From Burkholderia diffusa (lineage in GTDB: Bacteria > Pseudomonadota > Gammaproteobacteria > Burkholderiales > Burkholderiaceae), in contig NZ_CABVPN010000004.1 of the NCBI RefSeq assembly GCF_902499115.1, positions 124,001-188,000 on the forward strand: a stretch of DNA of 64,000 bases, written 5' to 3'. Position numbers and translations under genes: made by a program. Below are positions 46,576 to 55,044 of this stretch, piece after piece (positions within the stretch are counted from its first letter, which is position 1; each line of letters begins with the position of its first letter). Under the pieces are notes generated by a model. It worked only from the letters and a program-made list of their open reading frames with translations, did no database searches and had not been told where the DNA came from.

Positions 46576-47529
46576 ATGAAGTCGACAAAGATCGCCGCGT
46601 TCGTCGCGGCCGTGCTGGCGACCGGCGCATTCGCGACCGCGGCGCACGCCGAAACGGATGCCGCGACCTGCCGCAACGTACGCTTCGCGGATATCGGCTG
46701 GACCGACATCACGTCCACCACGGCGCTCGCCTCGACCGTGTTCGAAGGGCTCGGCTACAAGCCGACGACGACAATCGCATCGGTGCCGATCTCGTTCGCC
46801 GGCCTGAAGAGCAAGCAGCTCGACATCTCGCTCGGCTACTGGTGGCCGGTGCAGCAAAAGCAGCTCCAGCCGTTCCTCGACAGCAAGTCGATCAACGTGG
46901 TCGAGCCGCCGAACCTGTCGGGTGCGAAGGCGACGCTCGCGGTGCCGAGCTACGCATACCAGGCCGGCCTGAAGAGTTTCGAGGACATCGCGAAGCACCG
47001 CGCGGAACTCGACGGCAAGATCTACGGGATCGAACCGGGCAGCAGCGCGAACGCGACGATCCAGAAGATGATCGACACGAATCAATACGGTCTCGGTGGC
47101 TTCAAGCTGGTCGAATCGAGCGAAGCCGGGATGCTCGTCACGGTCGAGCGCGCGATCCGCGAGAAGAAGTGGGTCGTGTTCCTGGGCTGGGAACCGCATC
47201 CGATGAACATCCAGATCAGCATGAACTACCTGTCCGGCGGCGATGCGAGTTTCGGCCCGAACTATGGCGAAGCGCGCGTGTACACGCTGACGGCGCCCGA
47301 CTTCATCTCGCGCTGCCCCAACGCAGGCAAGCTCGTCGAGAACCTGCGCTTCACGACGCAGCTCGAGAACCAGCTGATGCAGTCGGTGATGAACAAGACG
47401 AAACCGGCGGACGCCGCGAAGGCATACCTGAAGAAGAATCCGCAGGTGCTCGATGCCTGGCTCGCCGGCGTCAAGACGTTCGACGGCAAGGACGGCCTGC
47501 CTGCCGTGAAGGCGTATCTCGGCCTGTAA
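46576..47529 (+). CDS. caiX: Carnitine-type ABC substrate-binding protein
   Basis: A 317-residue periplasmic binding protein. Signal peptide KSTKIAAFVAAVLATGAFATAAHAE (shortened here to its core by context) is followed by CRNVRFADIGWTDITSTTA, LDISLGYWWPVQQKQLQP and FLGWEPHPMN, an OpuAC-like fold with cage aromatics. It is close in pattern to ChoX at 25.7 kb. ATG at 46576 follows GGGAGAG; an upstream in-frame ATG would destroy the signal peptide. First gene of caiX-cdhC-cdhA-cdhB-hocS, the exact order known in Pseudomonas aeruginosa, so carnitine is the expected ligand. No permease or ATPase is nearby. Confidence 0.9.
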   Translation: MKSTKIAAFVAAVLATGAFATAAHAETDAATCRNVRFADIGWTDITSTTALASTVFEGLGYKPTTTIASVPISFAGLKSKQLDISLGYWWPVQQKQLQPFLDSKSINVVEPPNLSGAKATLAVPSYAYQAGLKSFEDIAKHRAELDGKIYGIEPGSSANATIQKMIDTNQYGLGGFKLVESSEAGMLVTVERAIREKKWVVFLGWEPHPMNIQISMNYLSGGDASFGPNYGEARVYTLTAPDFISRCPNAGKLVENLRFTTQLENQLMQSVMNKTKPADAAKAYLKKNPQVLDAWLAGVKTFDGKDGLPAVKAYLGL

Positions 47530-47629
47530 CGGCCCGTGCGCGCCGCAAGCGAGCGGCGCGCAGCGACAAATAATCTGCAGTACGACAGAAGTCGAGCGAC
47601 ACGAACCGAATCAAGCGAGGGCATTCAGC

Positions 47630-48559
47630 ATGAACCACGAAGTCATCATCACCTGCGCGGTGACCGGCGCGGGCGATACGGTCGGCAAGCATCCGGCGAT
47701 TCCGGTCACGCCGAAGGAAATCGCGGCCGCCGCGATCGAAGCGGCGAAGGCCGGCGCGACGGTTGCGCACTGCCACGTGCGCGATCCGCAGACGGGCCGC
47801 GGCAGCCGCGACCCGAACCTGTACCGCGAAGTGGTCGACCGGATCCGCTCGGCGGACGTCGACGTGATCATCAACCTGACGGCCGGCATGGGCGGCGATC
47901 TGGAGATCGGCCCGGGCGAGGACCCGATGCGCTTCGGCAAGGGCACCGATCTTGTCGGCGGCCTCACGCGCCTCGCGCACGTCGAGGAACTGCTGCCGGA
48001 AATCTGCACGCTCGATTGCGGCACGCTGAATTTCGGCGACGGCGACTACATCTACGTATCGACGCCCGCGCAACTGCGCGCCGGCGCGAAGCGCATCCAG
48101 GAACTCGGCGTGAAGCCGGAGCTGGAAATCTTCGATACGGGCCATCTGTGGTTCGCGAAGCAATTGCTGAAGGAAGGGCTGCTCGACGATCCGCCCCTGT
48201 TCCAGCTGTGCCTCGGCATTCCGTGGGGCGCGCCGGCCGACACCGGCACGATGAAGGCGATGGTCGACAACCTGCCGCCGGGCGCGCACTGGGCCGGCTT
48301 CGGGATCGGCCGCATGCAGATGCCGATGGTCGCGCAGGCGATGCTGCTCGGCGGTCACGTGCGCGTCGGCCTCGAAGACAACATCTGGCTCGATCGTGGC
48401 GTGCATGCGACCAACGGCACGCTCGTCGAGCGTGCACGGGAAATCGTCGAACGCCTCGGCGGCCGCGTGCTGACGCCGGCCGAAGGGCGTCGCAAGCTCG
48501 GCCTGCCGGCGCGCGGCGAGCGTCTGCTCGAACGCCGCGCGGTGACCGAATTCGCGTGA
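47630..48559 (+). CDS. cdhC: Beta-keto acid cleavage enzyme (BKACE), dehydrocarnitine-specific
   Basis: A 309-residue DUF849/BKACE TIM-barrel enzyme. It condenses 3-dehydrocarnitine with acetyl-CoA to give betainyl-CoA and acetoacetate. Family landmarks are IITCAVTGAGDT, HPAIPVTPKEIA, AHCHVRDPQTGR with zinc-ligand histidines, INLTAGMGG and HVRVGLEDNIWL. Lies between the binding protein and carnitine dehydrogenase genes. Substrate specificity is inferred from operon context and from established BKACE work on carnitine catabolism. Confidence 0.92.
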   Translation: MNHEVIITCAVTGAGDTVGKHPAIPVTPKEIAAAAIEAAKAGATVAHCHVRDPQTGRGSRDPNLYREVVDRIRSADVDVIINLTAGMGGDLEIGPGEDPMRFGKGTDLVGGLTRLAHVEELLPEICTLDCGTLNFGDGDYIYVSTPAQLRAGAKRIQELGVKPELEIFDTGHLWFAKQLLKEGLLDDPPLFQLCLGIPWGAPADTGTMKAMVDNLPPGAHWAGFGIGRMQMPMVAQAMLLGGHVRVGLEDNIWLDRGVHATNGTLVERAREIVERLGGRVLTPAEGRRKLGLPARGERLLERRAVTEFA

Positions 48560-48646
48560 GCGTTCACGGCTGATTCCGATTCAATGCGGCGGCGCGCACG
48601 AGCGCGGTCGCCGTCCGATTTCCCTCGATTTGAAGGATGTGTTGAC

Positions 48647-49612
48647 ATGGCAGTGAAGACCGACATCAAGACGTTCGCCGCGATCGGCACCGGTGTGATC
48701 GGCAGCGGATGGATTTGCCGTGCGCTCGCGCACGGTCTCGACGTGGTCGTGTGGGACCCGGCGCCGGGCGCCGAGGCGCGGTTGCGCGCGAATGTCGCGA
48801 ATGCCTGGCCTGCGCTCGAACGCGTCGGCCTCGCGCCGGGCGCCGATCCCGCGCGGCTGCGTTTCGAGTCGACGATCGAGGCCTGCGTCGCCGACGCGGA
48901 CTTCATCCAGGAAAGCGCGCCCGAGCGCGAGGCGCTGAAGCTCGAACTCCACGAACAGATCAGCCGCGCGGCGAAGCCCGACGCGATCATCGCGTCATCG
49001 ACATCGGGGCTGCTGCCGACCGACTTCTACGCGCGCGCGACGCATCGGGAGCGCTGCGTGGTCGGCCATCCGTTCAATCCGGTCTACCTGCTGCCGCTCG
49101 TCGAGGTGCTCGGCGGCGCGCGCACGTCGCCGGAAGCGGTCGAGGCGGCGATGGCGATCTATCGCAACCTCGGCATGCGGCCGCTGCACGTGCGCAAGGA
49201 GGTGCCGGGCTTCATCGCGGACCGGCTGCTCGAAGCGCTGTGGCGCGAGGCGCTCCATCTGGTCAACGAAGGCGTCGCGACGACTGGCGAGATCGACGAT
49301 GCGATCCGTTTCGGCGCGGGCATCCGCTGGTCGTTCATGGGCACGTTCCTGACCTACACGCTGGCTGGCGGCGACGCAGGCATGCGACACTTCATGCAGC
49401 AGTTCGGCCCCGCGCTCGAACTGCCATGGACCAAGCTGGTCGCGCCGAAGCTGACCGACGAACTGATCGACAGCGTCGTCGAAGGCACGAGCGAGCAGCA
49501 GGGCACGCGCAGCATCAAGGAACTCGAACGCTATCGCGACGAGTGCATCACCGAGGTGCTGAAGGCGATCGCCGCGGTGAAGGCGCGGCACGGGATGCGA
49601 TTCGAGGACTGA
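48647..49612 (+). CDS. cdhA: L-carnitine dehydrogenase
   Basis: A 321-residue NAD-dependent dehydrogenase of the 3-hydroxyacyl-CoA dehydrogenase family. It oxidises L-carnitine to 3-dehydrocarnitine. A Rossmann motif is at the N-terminus (FAAIGTGVIGSGWICRALAHG), then QESAPEREALK, ASSTSGLLPTDF, and catalytic His in VVGHPFNPVYLLPLVEV. The start at 48647 has AAGGA ten bases upstream. CdhA in Pseudomonas has about the same length. cdhB starts 6 bp after its stop. Confidence 0.93.
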   Translation: MAVKTDIKTFAAIGTGVIGSGWICRALAHGLDVVVWDPAPGAEARLRANVANAWPALERVGLAPGADPARLRFESTIEACVADADFIQESAPEREALKLELHEQISRAAKPDAIIASSTSGLLPTDFYARATHRERCVVGHPFNPVYLLPLVEVLGGARTSPEAVEAAMAIYRNLGMRPLHVRKEVPGFIADRLLEALWREALHLVNEGVATTGEIDDAIRFGAGIRWSFMGTFLTYTLAGGDAGMRHFMQQFGPALELPWTKLVAPKLTDELIDSVVEGTSEQQGTRSIKELERYRDECITEVLKAIAAVKARHGMRFED

Positions 49613-49618
49613 ACGAAC

Positions 49619-50107
49619 ATGACCGGCGATACCCCGCTGACGATTTACCACGACGTCGTGCGGCCCGAGTGGGTCGACTACAACGGCCACCTGCGCGACG
49701 CGTTCTATCTGCTGATCTTCAGTTTCGCGACCGATGCGCTGCTCGACCGCATCGGCCTCGACGACGCCGTGCGTCGCGAGCGGTGCCGCTCGGTCTACAC
49801 GCTCGAGGCGCACGTGAACTATCTGCAGGAGATCAAGGAAGGCACGCGCGTACGCGTTGACGCGCGGGTGTTCGCGCACGACGCGAAGCGGCTGCACCTG
49901 TATCTCGAGCTGTTCGCGGACGGTCATGACGGCGCGGTGTCGGCGAGCGAGCAGATGCTGCTGCACGTCGACACGCGCGACGGCGCGAAATCGGCGCCGT
50001 TCGACGACGACGTCGCCGCGCGCGTGGCCGAACTGCATGCGTTGCAGCGCGATTGCGCGGCGCCCGCGTATGCGGGCCGCGTGATCGGGCTGCCACCGCG
50101 TCGCTAG
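49619..50107 (+). CDS. cdhB: Betainyl-CoA thioesterase (hotdog fold)
   Basis: A 162-residue 4-hydroxybenzoyl-CoA-type thioesterase. The motif VRPEWVDYNGHLRDAFYL is the hotdog active site with the catalytic Asp/Asn-Gly-His. It should release glycine betaine from betainyl-CoA, completing carnitine to betaine. It lies 6 bp after cdhA. Confidence 0.9.
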   Translation: MTGDTPLTIYHDVVRPEWVDYNGHLRDAFYLLIFSFATDALLDRIGLDDAVRRERCRSVYTLEAHVNYLQEIKEGTRVRVDARVFAHDAKRLHLYLELFADGHDGAVSASEQMLLHVDTRDGAKSAPFDDDVAARVAELHALQRDCAAPAYAGRVIGLPPRR

Positions 50108-50150
50108 CATCGGCGTTCAACTTCCGACCGTCGACTGCGGAGCGCACACG

Positions 50151-51107
50151 ATGCTCGAACCGGAAATCGCGGCATTCGTTGCGGCCGTCGACGCGTGGTA
50201 TCCAGCCGACGCGGCGGCGCGCTCGCCCGTCGAGCAACGCCGCGTCTACGATCGCTTCGCGGCCGCGTGGACGCCCGCCGTACTGCCGGCCGGCGTCGTG
50301 CGGCAGGACGCCGTGTGGCATGCGCCGGACGGGCGCGCGATCGCACTACGGCGCTACGCGCCAGCGCGGGGCAAGCCGCGCGGCACCGTGCTGTTCTTTC
50401 ATGGCGGCGGCTTCGTCGTCGGCTCGCTCGACAGTCACGCGCTGATCACGGCGCAACTGGCGGCCGACACGGGGCTTGCCGTGATCGCGGTCGACTACCG
50501 GCTCGCGCCCGAGCATCGTGCGCCGGCCGCGCTCGAGGATTGCCTGGCCGTCACGCGTGCCGCGCGCGACGCAGTCAACTGGCCGTTCGACTCGTGCGCA
50601 CGACCGCTGACACTCGCGGGCGACAGCGCGGGCGGCAATCTCGCGGCGGCCGTCGCGACCGCGCTGCGCGACGCTGGCGAAGGCGGCATCGACGGGATCG
50701 CACTCGTATATCCGATGCTCGGCATCGAACCGCAATCGCCGGCGCGCGAAACGGAAGCGCGCGCGCCGATGCTGACGCTCGACGACGTCCATCGTTATCG
50801 CGCGCTGTACTGGGGCGATGCGGATGAAGCCGCATTGAACGACGATCCGCTGCTGCGTGCATCGGTGCCGCTCGCGGCGTCGCGCTTCGACGGGCTGCCG
50901 CCCGTGCTCGCTATCGGCGCTGAACACGATCCGCTGCGCGACGATGCACGCGTCTATGTCGAACGAATCCTTGCGGCCGGCGGCGCCGCGCGTTACTGGA
51001 GGGGAGAGGGGCTGGTGCACGGTTGCTGGCGCGCGCTCGGAACGAGCCCGCAGGCGGCGCGGATGCACCGGATGATCGGCGGGTTTCTGCTCGCACCACA
51101 CGCGTAG
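50151..51107 (+). CDS. hocS: Alpha/beta hydrolase, probable short-chain acylcarnitine hydrolase
   Basis: A 318-residue hormone-sensitive-lipase-type esterase. The oxyanion loop FFHGGGFVVGS, nucleophile motif GDSAGGN and late Asp/His (GAEHDPLRDDA, LVHGCW) are all present. No signal peptide, so it acts in the cytoplasm. In Pseudomonas aeruginosa the gene at this position is hocS, which hydrolyses O-acylcarnitines of short chain length to carnitine. Identity by synteny plus family. Confidence 0.85.
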   Translation: MLEPEIAAFVAAVDAWYPADAAARSPVEQRRVYDRFAAAWTPAVLPAGVVRQDAVWHAPDGRAIALRRYAPARGKPRGTVLFFHGGGFVVGSLDSHALITAQLAADTGLAVIAVDYRLAPEHRAPAALEDCLAVTRAARDAVNWPFDSCARPLTLAGDSAGGNLAAAVATALRDAGEGGIDGIALVYPMLGIEPQSPARETEARAPMLTLDDVHRYRALYWGDADEAALNDDPLLRASVPLAASRFDGLPPVLAIGAEHDPLRDDARVYVERILAAGGAARYWRGEGLVHGCWRALGTSPQAARMHRMIGGFLLAPHA

Positions 51108-51129
51108 CGGGCGTTTCCGGGAGACAACG

Positions 51130-52326
51130 ATGCAGGCAGCGCAACACCGTATCGAGGACTGGCGGACCTATTCCGCCGACGCGGCCATTGCGGCGGCGAC
51201 GATTGGCGATGGAGCGGTGAACGTCGAGTGGAGCGACACGCGACGATCGCCGTTTCACTTCGACTGGCTGCGCGACAACTGCGCGTGTTCCGCGTGCGTG
51301 CATGCGCTCACGCGCGAACAGGTGTTCGAGATCGCCGACGCGCGCGAGGATCTGTCGGCGCTCGCCGTGCATGTCGAAACCGACGGCGCGCTGCACGTCG
51401 AGTGGAACGACGGGCATCGCAGTACCTGGTCGCCGGGATGGTTGCGCGCGCATGCATACGACGATGCGTCGCGCGCGGAACGCCAGGCCGCGCACGGGCG
51501 GCACGTATGGGCCGGCGACGATGCGACGGCCATCGGGGTGTTCGCGTGGCGTGACGTGATGGAGGACGATGGCGCGTTGCACGCATGGCTCGCCGCGTTG
51601 CAGCGCACGGGGTTGACGCTCGTCGAGGGCGTGCCGGCCGAACGCGGCCGGGTCGACCAGATCGCGCGTCGTGTCGGTCTGATCCGCGAAAGCAATTTCG
51701 GTGTGCTGTTCGATGTCGAGTCGAAGCCGCGACCGGACAGCAATGCCTACACGTCGCTCAACCTGCCGCCGCACACCGACTTGCCGACGCGTGAATTGCA
51801 GCCGGGCGTGCAGTTCCTGCATTGCCTCGCGAACGACGCGACGGGCGGAGACAGCATTTTCCTCGACGGCTTTGCGCTCGCGGAAGCGCTGCGGCGCGAC
51901 TATCCGGCCGATTTCGAACACCTTGCCTCGACGCCGTTCGAGTTCTGGAACAAGAGTGCGAACAGCGACTACCGCTGTTCGGCGCCGGTGATCGGCCTCG
52001 ATGCACGCGGCAACGTGACGGAAGTGCGCGTCGCGAATTTCCTGCGCGGGCCACTCGATGCGCCGGCCGGCTCGGTCGCGGCCATCTACCGTGCGTACCG
52101 GCGCTTTCTCGGGCTCGCGCGCGAGCCACGTTTCCGGGTGCAGCGCCGGCTGCGGGCGGGCGACATGTGGGCGTTCGACAACCGGCGCGTGCTGCATGCG
52201 CGCACCGAGTTCGATCCGTCGACGGGCCGCCGGCATCTGCAGGGCTGCTACGTCGATCGCGACGAACTGCTGTCGCGCTGGCGCGTGCTGTCGCGTGCGG
52301 CGCCTGCGGCAGCCGCGGGGCGTTGA
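51130..52326 (+). CDS. Gamma-butyrobetaine dioxygenase
   Basis: A 398-residue Fe(II)/2-oxoglutarate dioxygenase that hydroxylates gamma-butyrobetaine to L-carnitine. The N-terminal ~100 residues form the GBBH-like zinc domain (FHFDWLRDNCACSACVHA). The catalytic jelly-roll has HTD in NLPPHTDLPTRE and the distal His in NRRVLHARTEFDPSTGRR, whose arginine binds 2-oxoglutarate. It begins 23 bp after hocS, with GGGAGACAACG upstream, so it extends the carnitine operon with a route in from butyrobetaine. Other TauD-type substrates (trimethyllysine) are less likely given the context. Confidence 0.93.
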   Translation: MQAAQHRIEDWRTYSADAAIAAATIGDGAVNVEWSDTRRSPFHFDWLRDNCACSACVHALTREQVFEIADAREDLSALAVHVETDGALHVEWNDGHRSTWSPGWLRAHAYDDASRAERQAAHGRHVWAGDDATAIGVFAWRDVMEDDGALHAWLAALQRTGLTLVEGVPAERGRVDQIARRVGLIRESNFGVLFDVESKPRPDSNAYTSLNLPPHTDLPTRELQPGVQFLHCLANDATGGDSIFLDGFALAEALRRDYPADFEHLASTPFEFWNKSANSDYRCSAPVIGLDARGNVTEVRVANFLRGPLDAPAGSVAAIYRAYRRFLGLAREPRFRVQRRLRAGDMWAFDNRRVLHARTEFDPSTGRRHLQGCYVDRDELLSRWRVLSRAAPAAAAGR

Positions 52327-52434
52327 CCGGCGCATACGGCATCGCCACGCATACCTCGCCGCGGAAAAAGCGCCCGGACGCAGCGCGCCCGGGCGAAGCC
52401 ACCCGCTGCCGGGCGGCGGAGGTATGCGTTTCAC

Positions 52435-52466
52435 AAAAAAAGACGAGCCCGCATCAGGGGCTCGTC
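52435..52466 (-). terminator. Rho-independent terminator of the DUF4148 gene
   Basis: GACGAGCCC (52442-52450) pairs with GGGCTCGTC (52458-52466), and read on the minus strand it is followed by seven T. Confidence 0.92.
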
Positions 52467-52518
52467 CGGGTACAGCTTCGTCGCGCCGTGCGCGGTGCGC
52501 CCGTCAGGGCGCGTCGGC

Positions 52519-52821
52519 TTACTGGCCGAAGAAGATCGAGTCGCGAGCGTTCGACGACGCTGCGGCAACCGGGGCGCCCGAGTGGACGACCGGAGCCGGT
52601 TGCGCGCCGTAGCCGCTGGCGTCGGCACCATGAACACGCGCTTCCGCCGACTGGATGTCGTTCGGGTAATACGGGCTCGACACGCCCGGCTTGTAGCCGG
52701 CTTGTTCGAGCTGGACCAGTTCGTTGCGGACTTGTGCGCGGGTCACGGTGCTTTGTGCGAAAGCGCCGAACGAAGCGGACAGGGCGACAGCGGCAACGAC
52801 TGCGGAAACGAGCGATTTCAT
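52519..52821 (-). CDS. DUF4148 domain periplasmic small protein
   Basis: A 100-residue exported protein. Signal peptide (KSLVSAVVAAVALSASFGAFAQ) is followed by the DUF4148 motif VTRAQVRNELVQLEQAGY and SPYYPNDIQSAEARV, then an Ala/Gly tail. This family is highly amplified in Burkholderia and is often abundantly expressed, with no known function. GGAGGTCATC precedes the ATG, and a clear promoter (see 52882) and terminator frame the gene. Confidence 0.92.
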   Translation of the reverse strand: MKSLVSAVVAAVALSASFGAFAQSTVTRAQVRNELVQLEQAGYKPGVSSPYYPNDIQSAEARVHGADASGYGAQPAPVVHSGAPVAAASSNARDSIFFGQ

Positions 52822-52874
52822 GATGACCTCCGGTGTTTTATTGGGTTCGCTTGCGACACCATGTCTGCAGCGAT

Positions 52875-52910
52875 TGACTAAATCTTAGTCACCGGGTGGT
52901 TGAGGGTAAA
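52875..52910 (-). promoter_or_regulatory. Promoter with palindrome over the -10 box, DUF4148 gene
   Basis: On the minus strand, TTTACC (52905-52910) and TAAGAT (52882-52887) are 17 bp apart, a good sigma-70 pair about 60 bp upstream of the ATG. The -10 box lies inside a perfect palindrome TGACTAA-3 nt-TTAGTCA (52875-52891), which could let a repressor block RNA polymerase. Confidence 0.6.
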
Positions 52911-53032
52911 CGCTGATTTTGACGATAGATTGTTTCCGGACTGGTAACAGTGGGCTGTCCAATCAGGCTTTCACCAAGCTTTCGTTTCTGTAAGTGTAAT
53001 AAGTATGATGAATGTTGAGGTGAGGGCGCGAT

Positions 53033-54019
53033 TCAACGTGTCTCGGCCGACGTGTCGAGCGGCGTGGCGGGCAGGCGACCCTCGGCCACGCCCGAGCTCA
53101 GGAAACGCACGCCCGTCGCGGCTTCGGAGGCCTCCCACAGCAGCGCGGCGGTCGCCACGTCGCGTGCCGCGCGCGGCACGCTTGCCGGTGCCGGCAGGCC
53201 GCGCGACTCGAACCAGCCGGACGGTCCGACGTACGAGCCGCCGGTGAGGTCGGGCGACGTCGCAGCGTGAATCGCGGGAAGCGCACCCTGGTCGGCCGGT
53301 TGCGCGAGATAACGGTTCGCCGCGCGCATCAGCGCGGCGCGCGTGGGCGAACGGTCCATCGCGGGGCCCGCGAACTGCAGATTGGTTGCCGCGTAGCCGG
53401 GATGCGCGGCGACGCTGATGCCCGCGAACGCCGCGCGCTGGAAGCGGCGCTGCAGTTCGATCGCGAACACGAGGTTGGCGAGCTTGCTGTCGCAGTAGGC
53501 GAGATAACGGTTGTAACGGTGTTCGGCCCGAAGGTCGTCGACGCGGATCCGGCCGCCGCGGTTCAAGCCGCTCGACATCGTCACGACCCGCGCGCGCCGC
53601 GCGGCGCGCAGCGCGGGCAGCAGATGGCCGGTCAACGCGAAATGGCCGAGGTGGTTGGTGCCGAACTGCATCTCGAAGCCGTCTTGCGTGTGCCGCAGCG
53701 GCAGGAACATCACGCCTGCGTTGTTGCAGAGGATGTCGACGCGGCCGTGGCGGTCGGAGACGTCGGCGGCGAAGCGCTGGATCGACGCGAGATCGGCGAG
53801 GTCGAGCGGATCGACTTCGACCCGTGCGGCGGGATGGAACCGACGGATCGCATCGGCGGCCTGCGCGGCGCGCGCGGCGTCACGGCAGCCCATTACGACG
53901 GTTGCGCCCTTGGCGGCCAGCGTTTCCGCGATGTGCCAGCCGAGCCCGCTGTTGGCGCCGGTCACGACCGCAACTTTGCCGCCTTGCGCCGGGACGTGGC
54001 GCGCGCTCCATGCGTGCAT
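53033..54019 (-). CDS. Short-chain dehydrogenase (retinol dehydrogenase-like)
   Basis: A 328-residue classical/extended SDR. NAD(P) motif VVTGANSGLGWHIAETLAAKG, then NNAGVM, and catalytic YxxxK in YCDSKLAN. ATG at 54019 has GGAGG five bases upstream; longer in-frame starts have none. The C-terminal extension (GGSYVGPSGWFESRG) is typical of light-dependent protochlorophyllide/retinol dehydrogenase-like bacterial SDRs. The substrate is unknown and it has no operon partner. Confidence 0.85.
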   Translation of the reverse strand: MHAWSARHVPAQGGKVAVVTGANSGLGWHIAETLAAKGATVVMGCRDAARAAQAADAIRRFHPAARVEVDPLDLADLASIQRFAADVSDRHGRVDILCNNAGVMFLPLRHTQDGFEMQFGTNHLGHFALTGHLLPALRAARRARVVTMSSGLNRGGRIRVDDLRAEHRYNRYLAYCDSKLANLVFAIELQRRFQRAAFAGISVAAHPGYAATNLQFAGPAMDRSPTRAALMRAANRYLAQPADQGALPAIHAATSPDLTGGSYVGPSGWFESRGLPAPASVPRAARDVATAALLWEASEAATGVRFLSSGVAEGRLPATPLDTSAETR

Positions 54020-54149
54020 GTCTGCCTCCATCGGCGTGGCCGGTGCGCCACGACGCGTAATCGTTACATTGAATGCTGTAACGATAGTCCGCGCGGGCGG
54101 GGCAGACAAGCGGGGGAACTAGATCGGTGGTTCTAGGCCGGCTTGCGCG

Positions 54150-54440
54150 TTACCGGCTGCCGGCCAGGGCCAGCACTTCGGCGGCGGAGATCATCGCGGC
54201 CGCGTTCGCCGGTGCCGGGCGCTCGGCCGGGCGGAAGACTTCGTCGCCGCGCTGGATGACCTGGCGCGACAGCGCACAGGTGCCGGTGCGCTGCGCGAAG
54301 CGGCGGCGCCAGCGCTGTTCGCCGTAATGACAGCGGCCGGGCTCGACCCAGCGAACGACGAGCAGCGTATCGGAGCGTTCCAGAATTTCGACGTGGACGT
54401 CGGCGGGATCGAGCACAGGCAGGGATTTGGAGGCCTTCAT
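54150..54440 (-). CDS. DUF3331 family protein
   Basis: A 96-residue protein characteristic of Burkholderia and relatives. Core: ILERSDTLLVVRWVEPGRCHYGEQRW, in two parts, then TGTCALSRQVIQRGDEVFRP, whose cysteines and basic residues suggest a small zinc or nucleic-acid-binding fold. ATG at 54440 has AGGAAACGG upstream; the longer upstream frame is AT-richer intergenic sequence. The function is unknown. Confidence 0.8.
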   Translation of the reverse strand: MKASKSLPVLDPADVHVEILERSDTLLVVRWVEPGRCHYGEQRWRRRFAQRTGTCALSRQVIQRGDEVFRPAERPAPANAAAMISAAEVLALAGSR

Positions 54441-54626
54441 TTGCCGTTTCCTAAAGCTCGTGCGGTTTCGGCCGTGGCAGTGGATGTCACTACCCGACGG
54501 CGATTCCGTAGCGGTTTCCATGAGTGGTGCGCTAAATGTAAGCGTCTGTGACCGGAAAAAACATCCTGTCTGGCTCAAATTACCTTTTGCCGATTCAGAA
54601 ACAATCGACGCGCATTTTCTTGAAAA

Positions 54627-54664
54627 ACCAACGACAAAAGCGTGTAAGACCAACGACAAAAGCG
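54627..54664. repeat. Two 16-bp direct repeats ACCAACGACAAAAGCG
   Basis: Identical copies at 54627-54642 and 54649-54664 separated by 6 bp (22-bp period, two helical turns), about 190 bp upstream of the DUF3331 gene. May be an activator or repressor tandem site. Confidence 0.6.
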
Positions 54665-55044
54665 CCCCGGACGCGAACGCCCGGGGCGGAAAATCGGCCC
54701 GCGCCGCCGTGTCTGCTCGCTCAGTCACGTGGACACCGCGGGGGACGGAGGTGCCCGTCAGGGATCGGCGACGGGCGGGGTGCGGTGATCCGGGAAGCGC
54801 GGTCCGGCAACATCATGATCGCGCGCGCCCCCCGTTGACACCCTGACGGGAACATGACTTTTTTGTCAGTTTCGCCGCGACGGCGGCGCGACCCAGGCGC
54901 CCGTGGCCGGCGCAAACCCCCGCCGGTATTGGCTTTGCGGGACAGGTGGTTGGGCGCCGGAATCAGAACGAGACGGTCGCCGAAGTCCGGGGCACCGCCG
55001 CCGCCCCGATTCTGCCGTTCGGGAAAATACTGAATCCCGCGATC

